Part shown: positions 1 to 6,546 of the stretch, in pieces
Layout of the letters: every line of letters begins with the position of its first letter
How positions within the stretch are numbered: the first letter of the stretch is position 1
DNA from: DASPKX01 sp035627835
GTDB taxonomy: Bacteria > Verrucomicrobiota > Verrucomicrobiia > Limisphaerales > SXQI01
Assembly: GCA_035627835.1 (NCBI GenBank)
Contig: DASPKX010000133.1
Location: 1 to 7,488 of the forward strand
Length of the DNA stretch: 7,488 nt
Direction of reading: 5' to 3'
The notes under the pieces: model-generated
The model's input: only the letters and a program-made list of their open reading frames with translations
The model's database searches: none
Told to the model about the DNA's origin: nothing
Translations under genes and position numbers: made by a program

Positions 1-93
1 GACCGCGGCGGCGGCCGAGGGGGCCGTGGCGGCGGGCGTGATTTTGAGCGCGGGCCTCGTGGCGGTGGCGGTGGCGGCTTCGAAGAGGATTGA
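1..93 (+). CDS. C-terminal end of an RGG-rich, probably RNA-binding protein (partial)
   Basis: An open frame enters from the left edge and stops at TGA 91-93. Its last 30 residues are almost only Gly and Arg with scattered Asp, Phe and Glu: repeated RGG/GRGG units, then a run of six glycines and an acidic FEED end. RGG tails of this kind occur on bacterial RNA-binding proteins, notably DEAD-box RNA helicases and glycine-rich RRM proteins, where they bind RNA loosely. The catalytic or RRM domain lies outside the window, so the family cannot be decided. Gly-rich frames can also arise by chance in GC-rich DNA, but a stop followed 27 nt later by a strong terminator supports a real gene end. Confidence 0.7.
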   Translation, partial: DRGGGRGGRGGGRDFERGPRGGGGGGFEED

Positions 94-120
94 ACCGTTA
101 GCCCAGGCTAAATTTCATTG

Positions 121-157
121 CGCCTCGAGTTGGAATCCAACTCGGGGCGTTTTCTTT
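121..157 (+). terminator. Intrinsic terminator after the RGG-tail gene
   Basis: A 13-bp stem pairs 121-133 (CGCCTCGAGTTGG) with 137-149 (CCAACTCGGGGCG) around a 3-nt AAT loop. All positions pair, one of them as a G-U wobble. TTTTCTTT follows at 150-157. This is a textbook Rho-independent terminator 27 nt past the upstream stop codon. It insulates the E2-E3 unit from the gene before it. Confidence 0.9.
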
Positions 158-212
158 CCACGTTCCCGCTGCGGTTTCCGTTCACATTTCAGTTGACCCG
201 TGCAGCGCATCA

Positions 213-226
213 CATTACATGTAATG
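213..226. promoter_or_regulatory. Perfect 14-bp palindrome, possible operator
   Basis: CATTACATGTAATG is identical to its own reverse complement over all 14 bases. It begins 14 nt after a TTGACC box (193-198), so it would overlap the -10 region of a promoter using that box. A dimeric regulator bound there could block transcription toward the E2 gene. The operator role is inference; no regulator gene is in the window, and the site is about 335 nt from the E2 start. Confidence 0.35.
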
Positions 227-370
227 CATGTTTGCCGGGAGCAATCATAACAGGTGCAAACACAACGCCACTGTGGTCAGCGGAACGCGCTCCTCTGCCG
301 TGGTGTGGTTGATGCGAATGATGGCAAAGTCGGTCAGCAACGAAGGCGCCAATGCTGCCCAACTTTCGGA

Positions 371-410
371 AATACACGCTTTTACACGATCATATACGCT
401 TTTACACAAT
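371..410 (+). repeat. 20-bp tandem duplication upstream of the E2 gene
   Basis: Positions 371-390 and 391-410 are two adjacent 20-nt units that agree at 17 of 20 positions. Both contain the core ACGCTTTTACAC. The 20-bp period is close to two helical turns, so both copies would face the same side of the DNA, as expected for paired activator or repressor sites. Ten bases of the first copy (TACACGCTTT, 373-382) recur exactly at 6529-6538, just before the lipoate ligase start. A regulatory role is inference. Confidence 0.45.
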
Positions 411-560
411 TTCCGGCAATTTCGGCTTCCTCCAGGCGGGCCCTCGCAATTAGACGGGCAGCCCTGTTCTTCTTTATTGTCCTCCAACCCTCCTCGTGCC
501 AATCTTATCCCGTTGCCGATGGAGGCTGAACTCTTCTCTCCTGCGGCATTTTGATTTTTT

Positions 561-1892
561 ATGGACGTAAGACTTCCCAAGTTGGGCGAAGGCGCTGATA
601 GCGGCTCTGTGGTGGGCATCCTGGTTGCCGAAGGTGATCAGGTCAAAAAAGGCCAGACCATCATTGAACTGGAAAACGAAAAGGCCGTCGCGCCGATTCC
701 ATCCCCAGCCGATGGCAAAGTGGCGAAGCTTCGCGTCAAGATTGGCGACAAGGTCTCGGTCGGACAGCCAATCATAACTCTGGAAGGCGCTTCGGGATCC
801 GCGGCTGAAGCCGCGCCGGCCGCCACCGTTGATAAGCCGAAGGGCAAACCAGCCGCTCGTCGTCCTGCCGCTCCGGTCGATATGGCCGAAAGCTCTGATG
901 ACGGCGAAGATTTTGACGATTACGACGGAGAGGAACTGGAAGACACAGCTTCCAAGGCAGGTCTGCCCCCAGCCGCTTCGCCAAGCATCCGCCGGATCGC
1001 CGCGCAACTCGGCATCAACCTGCGCAAATTGCGCGGCAGCGCGGAAGGCGGCCGCATCGTAATGGATGACCTCCGTGGTTACATCCAGCGCCTGCAACGC
1101 CTCGCCTCCCAGGCGCGCCGCTCTGCTCCTCCTCAAGCCGCAGCCGCTCCTGCGAAACCTGCGCCTGAGTCGATTGATTTCTCGAAGTGGGGCCCGGTCA
1201 GCAAGAAGCCGCTCACTCCGCTGCGCCAGACCATTGCCCGCCGGATGGTGGAGAACTGGAATTCCATTCCGCACGTCACGCAGTTCGAAGAGATCGACAT
1301 CACGCTTCTGAACGATCTGCGCAAAAAGCACGCTGCCGCTTACGAAGCAAAGGGCGCGCGGCTGACAGTGACCACTTTCGTTTTGAAGGCAGTTGCCGCA
1401 ACGCTGAAGAAACATCCGATCTTCAACTCCAGCATCGATGAAGCGACCAATGAGTTGGTCACTAAGGAATATATCCACATCGGCCTGGCAGTGGACACGG
1501 AAGCGGGGCTGATTGTCCCGGTCATTCGCGACGTGGATAAGAAGGATCTCGTCCAGTTGTCCAAGGACATCACGCAAGTGGCGGAAAAAGCCCGTGACCG
1601 CAAGGTTAGCGGTGAGGACCTGAAAGGTGGAACATTTACTATTTCGAACCAGGGCGGCATTGGTGGCGCTCACTTCACGCCAATCGTCAACAAGCCGGAG
1701 GTTGCTATCCTCGGCCTTGGGCGTGCTTCCCTGAAGCCGATGGTTGTGAACGGCAAGATTGAGCCGCGCCTGATGATGCCAATTGGCCTCTCCTACGATC
1801 ATCGCGTGATCGATGGCGGTGTGGCCGCCCGTTTCACCGTTGACCTGCTCGCCGCATTCCAAGCTATTGGCGAAGCCGACGTAAAACTCTAA
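561..1892 (+). CDS. aceF: Dihydrolipoamide acyltransferase, E2 of the pyruvate dehydrogenase complex
   Basis: This 443-residue protein carries acetyl groups from E1 to CoA and forms the core of the complex in the cytoplasm. Residues 1-76 are a single lipoyl domain with the modifiable lysine at K41 in an ENEKAV setting (commonly TDKA or GDKA). A linker rich in Asp and Glu (109-129) follows, then a peripheral-subunit-binding domain (140-176, starting SPSIRRIAAQLGI). After an Ala/Pro linker comes the catalytic domain (about 216-443), with TFTISNQGGIGG near 358-369 and the active-site signature DHRVIDGG, giving catalytic H414 and D418. The ATG is the first possible start, since an in-frame TGA lies at 552-554; no Shine-Dalgarno sequence precedes it. 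Pyruvate specificity is inferred from the neighbouring aceE; the E2 alone could also fit another 2-oxoacid complex. Confidence 0.93.
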   Translation: MDVRLPKLGEGADSGSVVGILVAEGDQVKKGQTIIELENEKAVAPIPSPADGKVAKLRVKIGDKVSVGQPIITLEGASGSAAEAAPAATVDKPKGKPAARRPAAPVDMAESSDDGEDFDDYDGEELEDTASKAGLPPAASPSIRRIAAQLGINLRKLRGSAEGGRIVMDDLRGYIQRLQRLASQARRSAPPQAAAAPAKPAPESIDFSKWGPVSKKPLTPLRQTIARRMVENWNSIPHVTQFEEIDITLLNDLRKKHAAAYEAKGARLTVTTFVLKAVAATLKKHPIFNSSIDEATNELVTKEYIHIGLAVDTEAGLIVPVIRDVDKKDLVQLSKDITQVAEKARDRKVSGEDLKGGTFTISNQGGIGGAHFTPIVNKPEVAILGLGRASLKPMVVNGKIEPRLMMPIGLSYDHRVIDGGVAARFTVDLLAAFQAIGEADVKL

Positions 1893-1904
1893 TCCCCAAA
1901 CCAC

Positions 1905-3329
1905 ATGCAGCCAATTAAGACTGAATTGCTGGTCCTCGGGGCTGGCCCTGGCGGTTACGCCGCCGCTTTTTACGCGGCCGATAAAGGCCGCAAAGTCCTG
2001 CTCGTCGAGCGTAATCCTCGCCTTGGAGGCGTCTGCCTTAACGAAGGATGCATTCCTTCCAAGGCATATTTGCACGCCACCAAAGTCATGGCGGAAGCGA
2101 AGGAATCAGCATTTCGAGGCATCACCTTCTCCGAGCCTAAACTCGATCTGGCCAAGATGCGGTCCTGGAAGGAATCCGTTCTCGAAAAGCTTGGCGGCGG
2201 CATCAAATCACTCGCCAAAGCGCGTGGCGTTGAAGTGCTGCATGGCCGGGGGTACTTCGATGATTCCAACACCATTCGCGTTGAAACGAGCGAAGGTCAG
2301 AAGTTTGTTCAGTTCGAAACTGCGATCATTGCCACCGGTTCCAAGGCCGCGCTCCCGAAAGTGTTCGACCTCGGCAACCCGCGCGTAATGACCTCCCGTG
2401 AAGCGTTGGAAGTTGAAGAGATCCCGCAAAACCTGCTTGTGATCGGCGGCGGTTACATCGGGATGGAACTCGGCACAGTTTACGCAAACCTCGGCAGCAA
2501 AGTCACCGTGGTTGAAGCCATGGATTCCATCCTCATGGGCGCGGACGCTGACCTGGCGCGCCCCGTGATGGCTTACGCTCAAAAGCATTTCAAAGAGGTG
2601 CGTTTGAAAACCAAGGTCGTCAAAATGGCGACTGCGGGCAAACAGATCAAAGTGGTCTTCTCAGGTCCCGACAATGCGGAAAAAGAAGAACTCTTCGATC
2701 GCGTCCTTGTTTCTGTCGGCCGCTCCCCCAATTGCGCTGACCTCGGCCTGGAAAACACCAAGGTCACTCGTGACGAAAAAGGCTTTATAACGGTCGATGC
2801 GAAGCAACGGACGACCGACCCGAATATTTACGCGATCGGTGACATCGCTGGCGGCCTCCTGCTCGCGCACAAAGCGCACAAGGAAGCGCGCATTGCCGTG
2901 GACAATATCATCGGTGATGAGCACGAATTTAAGAACGTGATCATTCCTGCTGTGGTCTTCACAGATCCGGAAGTCGCGTGGGCGGGCATCACGGAAGCCG
3001 AAGCGAAGACCAAGGGCCTCGAAGTTGAAGTCGTGAAATTCCCTTGGGGAGCTTCCGGCCGCGCATTGAGCTTTGATCGTCCAGATGGTTTAACCAAGCT
3101 CATCGTTGATCCCGAAACCGAACGCCTTTTAGGCGTGGGCATTGTCGGCGCAGGCGCAGGCGAACTCATCGCTGAGGGCGCGCTTGCTATCGAGATGGGC
3201 GCCACCGTCCGCGACATTGCTGAAACGGTCCACCCGCATCCGACATTGTCAGAGACCATGATGGAAGCCGCCGAAGCCTTCTACGGCTACGCGACCCACA
3301 CCTACACCCGCCGCAAACGCGAGGAGTAA
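1905..3329 (+). CDS. lpd: Dihydrolipoyl dehydrogenase (E3)
   Basis: This 474-residue flavoprotein reoxidises the dihydrolipoyl arm of E2 and passes electrons through FAD to NAD. The N-terminal FAD fold shows GAGPGG at 12-17. The redox disulfide motif GGVCLNEGCIPSK gives the cysteine pair C44 and C49. The NAD domain has GGGYIG at 181-186, and the second FAD motif IYAIGD ends at 313. The dimerisation domain ends with HPHPTLSE, placing the catalytic base at H445 with partner E450. The length is normal for the family. The gene starts 12 nt after the E2 stop in the same frame and has no clear ribosome-binding site, so it is probably co-transcribed and translationally coupled. A shared role with other lipoamide-dependent complexes is possible but cannot be seen here. 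Confidence 0.96.
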   Translation: MQPIKTELLVLGAGPGGYAAAFYAADKGRKVLLVERNPRLGGVCLNEGCIPSKAYLHATKVMAEAKESAFRGITFSEPKLDLAKMRSWKESVLEKLGGGIKSLAKARGVEVLHGRGYFDDSNTIRVETSEGQKFVQFETAIIATGSKAALPKVFDLGNPRVMTSREALEVEEIPQNLLVIGGGYIGMELGTVYANLGSKVTVVEAMDSILMGADADLARPVMAYAQKHFKEVRLKTKVVKMATAGKQIKVVFSGPDNAEKEELFDRVLVSVGRSPNCADLGLENTKVTRDEKGFITVDAKQRTTDPNIYAIGDIAGGLLLAHKAHKEARIAVDNIIGDEHEFKNVIIPAVVFTDPEVAWAGITEAEAKTKGLEVEVVKFPWGASGRALSFDRPDGLTKLIVDPETERLLGVGIVGAGAGELIAEGALAIEMGATVRDIAETVHPHPTLSETMMEAAEAFYGYATHTYTRRKREE

Positions 3330-3351
3330 AACTTCTGCCGACCGCAGGAAC

Positions 3352-3386
3352 TGGAACGGTGCTGAATATATTCTGGCTCCGTTCCA
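3352..3386. repeat. Inverted repeat downstream of lpd
   Basis: TGGAACGG (3352-3359) pairs perfectly with CCGTTCCA (3379-3386) across a 19-nt loop, which itself contains the palindrome GAATATATTC (3364-3373). It lies 22 nt after the lpd stop, where a transcript end is expected. No T-run follows on the + strand, so it is not a canonical intrinsic terminator. It could be a 3'-end stabilising hairpin or a Rho-associated end. A smaller 6-bp stem follows at 3410-3430. Confidence 0.4.
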
Positions 3387-3463
3387 AGAGAGTTGATCCC
3401 GCTTTAGCTTGCGGTATAGTTTCGACCGCAGCCCCGGCTTCGTCTCGGGCGTAAGCTCCGGCA

Positions 3464-3490
3464 CTCCGATAGGAGGGGATGCGAGCATCC
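3464..3490. repeat. Double hairpin, REP-like
   Basis: Two small hairpins sit side by side: CTCC-GATA-GGAG (3464-3475) and GGATGC-GA-GCATCC (3477-3490), followed by a G-run at 3491-3496. Compact paired stems between convergent genes resemble repetitive extragenic palindromes. With one copy in view, repetitiveness cannot be shown. Confidence 0.3.
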
Positions 3491-3530
3491 GGGGGGCGTT
3501 TCCCTACACGTTTACCTGGCGGTGTTCTCT

Positions 3531-3562
3531 AAATCTGCGTCAATCTGTGAAATCTGCGGATG
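3531..3562. repeat. Fragment of a dispersed AATCTGCG-type intergenic repeat
   Basis: Three near-identical 9-mers follow one another: AAATCTGCG (3531-3539), CAATCTGTG (3541-3549) and AAATCTGCG (3550-3558), then GAT. Read in one frame this encodes SASICEICG. From memory, closely similar sequence recurs between genes in many environmental bacterial genomes, where it yields spurious protein tails of the ICEICG or QISQIDAD type. The internal repetition is seen directly; membership of a dispersed family is recalled, not checked. Confidence 0.5.
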
Positions 3563-3584
3563 TCCTCTGCTTAATCCAGGCAGC

Positions 3585-3618
3585 AAAAAGCCCACGAAAG
3601 GTTTCCCCCTCGTGGGCT
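3585..3618 (-). terminator. Intrinsic terminator of aceE
   Basis: On the - strand a perfect 9-bp stem, AGCCCACGA (3618-3610) with TCGTGGGCT (3597-3589), encloses a 12-nt loop. The last stem base at 3589 begins a run of five T (3589-3585). It starts 18 nt after the aceE stop codon, the expected place for a Rho-independent terminator. Read on the + strand it lacks a T-run, so it should act mainly on aceE transcripts. Confidence 0.88.
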
Positions 3619-3636
3619 GCGGAATCGAGAGAGTCT

Positions 3637-6372
3637 TTAGATGATGAGCGACGGGTGGTTCTTCTCGGGATCGTAGCCCAGGTCTTGCATCGCTTTCGTC
3701 ACGACAGAAGCTGGGACTTGGCCCTTCTTGAACAAGGCTGACAGCGTCGCAATGACGGTGCTTTCGGCGTCCACTTCGAAGAAGCGGCGAAGCCGTTTCC
3801 GGGTGTCGCTGCGCCCGAAACCGTCCGTGCCAAGCGTCGTCAAACCGCCAGGAACCCATGGAGCAATTTGGTCTGGAACGCTCTTGAGTTGGTCCGAGAC
3901 GGCAACGAATACCCCCTGCTCCTTTTCAAGCAGTTGCTGGACGTAAGACTTCTTGGGCTTGTCGCCAGGATGGAGCATGTTCCAGCGCTCCACTTCGATG
4001 GCATCATAGCGCAGGCTCTTGTAGCTGGTGGCGCTCCAAACGTCCGCGCTCACATCGTAATCGCGCGCGAGGATTTCCTGCGCCTTCAAAGCCTGCTGCA
4101 TGATCGATCCGCTGCCCAGGATGTGCGCCTTGTGCTTCTTCTTGGCGTCGCCAGCTTTGAACTTGTAGAGGCCGCGGAGAATGCCTTCTTCACAACCTTC
4201 AGGCATTGCGGGCATCGGGTAGTTTTCGTTGTAGAGCGCGAGGTAGTAGAAGATGTCCTCGTTCTCCTGATACATCCGGCGCATGCCGTCCTGAATGATC
4301 ACTGCGATCTCGTAGCCGAAGGCAGGATCATAGGCCAGGATCGTTGGAATCGTCGTGGCGATCAGCAAGCTGTGCGCATCCTGATGCTGCAAGCCTTCAC
4401 CGTTAAGGGTCGTGCGGCCTGACGTTGCGCCAAGGAGGAAACCTTTCGCTCGAATGTCACCAGCGAGCCAAATCAAATCACCAACGCGCTGAAAGCCGAA
4501 CATCGAATAGTAGATGAAGAACGGCATCATGTGCACGCCATGATTGGCGTAGGCCGTTCCTGCGGCGATGAACGATGACATCGAGCCGGCTTCGGTGATG
4601 CCCTCTTCAAGGATCTGCCCGTCCTTAGCCTCGTGATAATAGAGCAAGCTCTCGCGATCAACTGGCTCGTAAAGCTGCCCCTTGGAGGAGTAGATGCCGA
4701 CCTCACGGAAGAGCGCGTCCATGCCGAAGGTCCGCGCTTCGTCAGGAATGATCGGAACGATATGGCGGCCGATTTCCTTATTGCGGAGCAAACGCGAAAG
4801 GATGTTCACGAACGCCATCGTCGTGGAGACCTCTTTTGGGGTCGCCTTAAAGAAATCAGCAAACTCCGCGCGAGCTGGAATCTTCAGCGGCTTTGCCGTG
4901 ACTTTGCGCTGTGGCAGAGACCCGCCGAGTTCTTTGCGCCGCTTGCGGAGGTAATCCATCTCCGCGGCGTTGTTCTCTGGCTTGTAGAATGGGCAATCCG
5001 CGATCTCGTCGTCGCTGATCGGAACGCTGAAGCGTGTGCGAAACTCGCGGAGTTCCTTTTCGTTCAGCTTCTTTTGCTGATGGCTAATGTTGCGGCCTTC
5101 GCCTGCTTCGCCGAGGCCGTAGCCCTTGACGGTCTTGGCCAGAATAACGGTGGGGCTTCCCTTGTGCTCCATCGCCGCTTTGTAGGCTGTGTAAACCTTC
5201 TTGGAGTCGTGCCCGCCGCGCAGGAGCTTCGTGAGCTGGTCGTCGGTGAGATGATTCACCATCGCTTTCAACTCAGGATATTTGCCGAAGAAGTGTTTCC
5301 GGATGTATGCGCCGGTCTCGACCGAGTACTTTTGGAACTCGCCATCGACTGTCTCTTCCATCCGCTTGAGGAGCAGTCCTTTGGTGTCGCGTGCGAACAG
5401 CTCATCCCAATCAGAGCCCCAAATAACTTTGATGACGTTCCAACCAGCGCCGCGGAACAGACCTTCCAATTCCTGAATGATCTTACCATTGCCACGCACC
5501 GGACCATCCAGGCGTTGCAGGTTGCAGTTCACCACCCAGATCAGGTTCTCGAGATTCTCACGGGACCCGAGTGTCAGCGCGCCTAACGATTCAGGCTCAT
5601 CGCTCTCGCCGTCGCCCATGAACGCCCAAACCTTTGGCTCTTGTTTGATGAACCCACGTGAAAGGAGGTACTTGTTAAAGCGGGCATGGTAGATCGACAT
5701 GATCGGACCAAGCCCCATCGAGACGGTGGGGAACTGCCAGAAATCCGGCATCAAATACGGATGCGGATAGGAGCTGAGCCCGCCCCCTTCAGCCAATTCC
5801 TGGCGGAACTGCTGGAGGTGCTTGACCGTCAAACGCCCTTCCAGATAAGCGCGAGCGTAATTGCCAGGCGTGGCGTGGCCTTGGAAGTACACGAGATCCG
5901 CAGGGCGGTCGCCGTCTGGCCCACGGAAGAAATGGTTGTAACCTACCTCGTAAAGGGTCGCGCAAGAAGCGTAGGTGGAGATGTGCCCACCGAGGCCCAG
6001 GTCACCGCGGTTTGCGTGAACGACCATGGCCATGGCGTTCCAGCGAATAATGCTCTTGATGCGCCGTTCCAGCTCGCGGTCGCCTGGATATTCAGGCTCC
6101 TTCTCCGGCGGAATCGTGTTCACGTAGGGGGTGTGAACGATTGGGGGAACGCTGATGCCAGCTTCGCGGAGGCGATCGATGAGGTTATCCACGAAGAAGC
6201 CGGCCCGCTCGGATTGCTGGGTGCGCAGAACGTATTCAAGCACATCCTCCAGCGAGCGGAACCAGCGTTGAGTGTCATCGCTGTTGGCGCCCACGCTGCG
6301 GAGCTTGGGAGCCATGTTCTCGTTCGCGGAACTTTCGCTCGAATTGGCCGTCTCTATCGTATCTACTTTCAT
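3637..6372 (-). CDS. aceE: Pyruvate dehydrogenase E1 component, homodimeric type
   Basis: This 911-residue enzyme decarboxylates pyruvate on thiamine diphosphate and acetylates the E2 lipoyl arm. It follows E. coli AceE (about 887 residues) closely along its length. The thiamine-diphosphate motif runs from GDGESDEPES (from 253) to NCNLQRLDG (from 282). Conserved histidines lie at H130 (GGHIS), H166 (QGHATPG) and H431 (NISHQ, matching the E. coli H407 position). E545 (DEARTFGM) and E594 (EGITE) match catalytic glutamates of the family. The C-terminal part retains GTDGFGRSDTR. Compared with E. coli there are about 24 extra, Ser/Asn/Glu-rich N-terminal residues; a start at M20 (ATG 6315-6313) would remove most of them. 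Neither start has a strong Shine-Dalgarno sequence. The gene is convergent with E2-E3 and ends in its own terminator, so it is transcribed separately. Confidence 0.97.
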   Translation of the reverse strand: MKVDTIETANSSESSANENMAPKLRSVGANSDDTQRWFRSLEDVLEYVLRTQQSERAGFFVDNLIDRLREAGISVPPIVHTPYVNTIPPEKEPEYPGDRELERRIKSIIRWNAMAMVVHANRGDLGLGGHISTYASCATLYEVGYNHFFRGPDGDRPADLVYFQGHATPGNYARAYLEGRLTVKHLQQFRQELAEGGGLSSYPHPYLMPDFWQFPTVSMGLGPIMSIYHARFNKYLLSRGFIKQEPKVWAFMGDGESDEPESLGALTLGSRENLENLIWVVNCNLQRLDGPVRGNGKIIQELEGLFRGAGWNVIKVIWGSDWDELFARDTKGLLLKRMEETVDGEFQKYSVETGAYIRKHFFGKYPELKAMVNHLTDDQLTKLLRGGHDSKKVYTAYKAAMEHKGSPTVILAKTVKGYGLGEAGEGRNISHQQKKLNEKELREFRTRFSVPISDDEIADCPFYKPENNAAEMDYLRKRRKELGGSLPQRKVTAKPLKIPARAEFADFFKATPKEVSTTMAFVNILSRLLRNKEIGRHIVPIIPDEARTFGMDALFREVGIYSSKGQLYEPVDRESLLYYHEAKDGQILEEGITEAGSMSSFIAAGTAYANHGVHMMPFFIYYSMFGFQRVGDLIWLAGDIRAKGFLLGATSGRTTLNGEGLQHQDAHSLLIATTIPTILAYDPAFGYEIAVIIQDGMRRMYQENEDIFYYLALYNENYPMPAMPEGCEEGILRGLYKFKAGDAKKKHKAHILGSGSIMQQALKAQEILARDYDVSADVWSATSYKSLRYDAIEVERWNMLHPGDKPKKSYVQQLLEKEQGVFVAVSDQLKSVPDQIAPWVPGGLTTLGTDGFGRSDTRKRLRRFFEVDAESTVIATLSALFKKGQVPASVVTKAMQDLGYDPEKNHPSLII

Positions 6373-6546
6373 CGTTTCAATGGCCGATTTCTCAGCCGCA
6401 GTAAAAGGTAAGCAAAAACTGAAACCAGGGGAATTGCAACAGGATAGCGGACGAGCGCCTCTCAGCGCCCTCTGCTGCTTTCCAGCGTTGTGATGCCAGG
6501 CCCCTCCCCCGCTTTCGCGGCTTTAACTTACACGCTTTGCGCCGAA
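6373..6546. promoter_or_regulatory. Divergent promoter region between aceE and the lipoate ligase gene
   Basis: These 174 bp must hold the aceE promoter (- strand) and probably the ligase promoter (+ strand). A TTGCAA box on the - strand at about 6440 and TTGTGA at 6488-6493 on the + strand resemble -35 elements, but neither has a good -10 at proper spacing. TACACGCTTT at 6529-6538 matches part of the tandem repeat upstream of E2. A small CCGC-TTTC-GCGG hairpin lies at 6509-6520. The promoter role follows from gene orientation, not from a recognised consensus. Confidence 0.45.

Larger units (their letters stand above)
94..560. other. Gene-free stretch upstream of the E2 gene
   Basis: This 467-bp stretch holds a terminator (121-157), a palindrome (213-226) and a 20-bp tandem duplication (371-410). 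Short open frames cross it on both strands, but their translations look like random sequence with no domain pattern, so I call none. A promoter for the E2-E3 unit must lie here, because the terminator blocks read-through from the left. Weak candidates are TTGACC at 193-198, whose -10 region would overlap the palindrome, and TTAGAC 450-455 with TTTATT 473-478 at 17-bp spacing. Neither matches the sigma-70 consensus well enough to call. Confidence 0.6.
3330..3636. other. Convergent intergenic region between lpd and aceE
   Basis: This 307-bp region separates the 3' ends of lpd and aceE. It holds an inverted repeat (3352-3386), a 6-bp stem (3410-3430), a REP-like double hairpin (3464-3490), a repeat fragment (3531-3562) and the aceE terminator (3585-3618). 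Open frames crossing it extend into aceE on the wrong strand or frame and show no protein-like pattern, so I see no gene in it. Confidence 0.65.

Noticed and set aside
1..78. GC-rich GGC/CGT repetition as a simple tandem repeat or CRISPR-like array
   Set aside because: The units are irregular and in frame encode an RGG tail; there are no spacers of constant length.
228..554. 108-codon frame in the region before E2
   Set aside because: The translation has no hydrophobic core, motif or family likeness, and the stretch is better read as regulatory DNA.
474..2075. 533-codon open frame on the - strand, longer than the E2 gene it overlaps
   Set aside because: It lies antisense to E2 and the start of lpd, both with full family motifs. 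Its translation shows no domain pattern and is explained by codon bias of the real genes.
3409..3741. 110-codon frame across the lpd-aceE spacer
   Set aside because: It runs through the hairpins, the repeat fragment and the aceE terminator and into the antisense of aceE; this is a typical spurious frame of such repeats.
4633..5586. 317-codon open frame on the + strand inside aceE
   Set aside because: It is antisense to conserved aceE sequence, has no recognisable motifs and fits a shadow of GC-biased codons.
5686..6411. 241-codon open frame on the + strand antisense to the aceE 5' end
   Set aside because: It mirrors conserved E1 sequence and has no protein family features of its own.
6490..6546. 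Extended start (GTG 6490 or ATG 6493) for the lipoate ligase gene
   Set aside because: The extra 18-19 residues match nothing at the family N-terminus, while ATG 6547 places the conserved start correctly.
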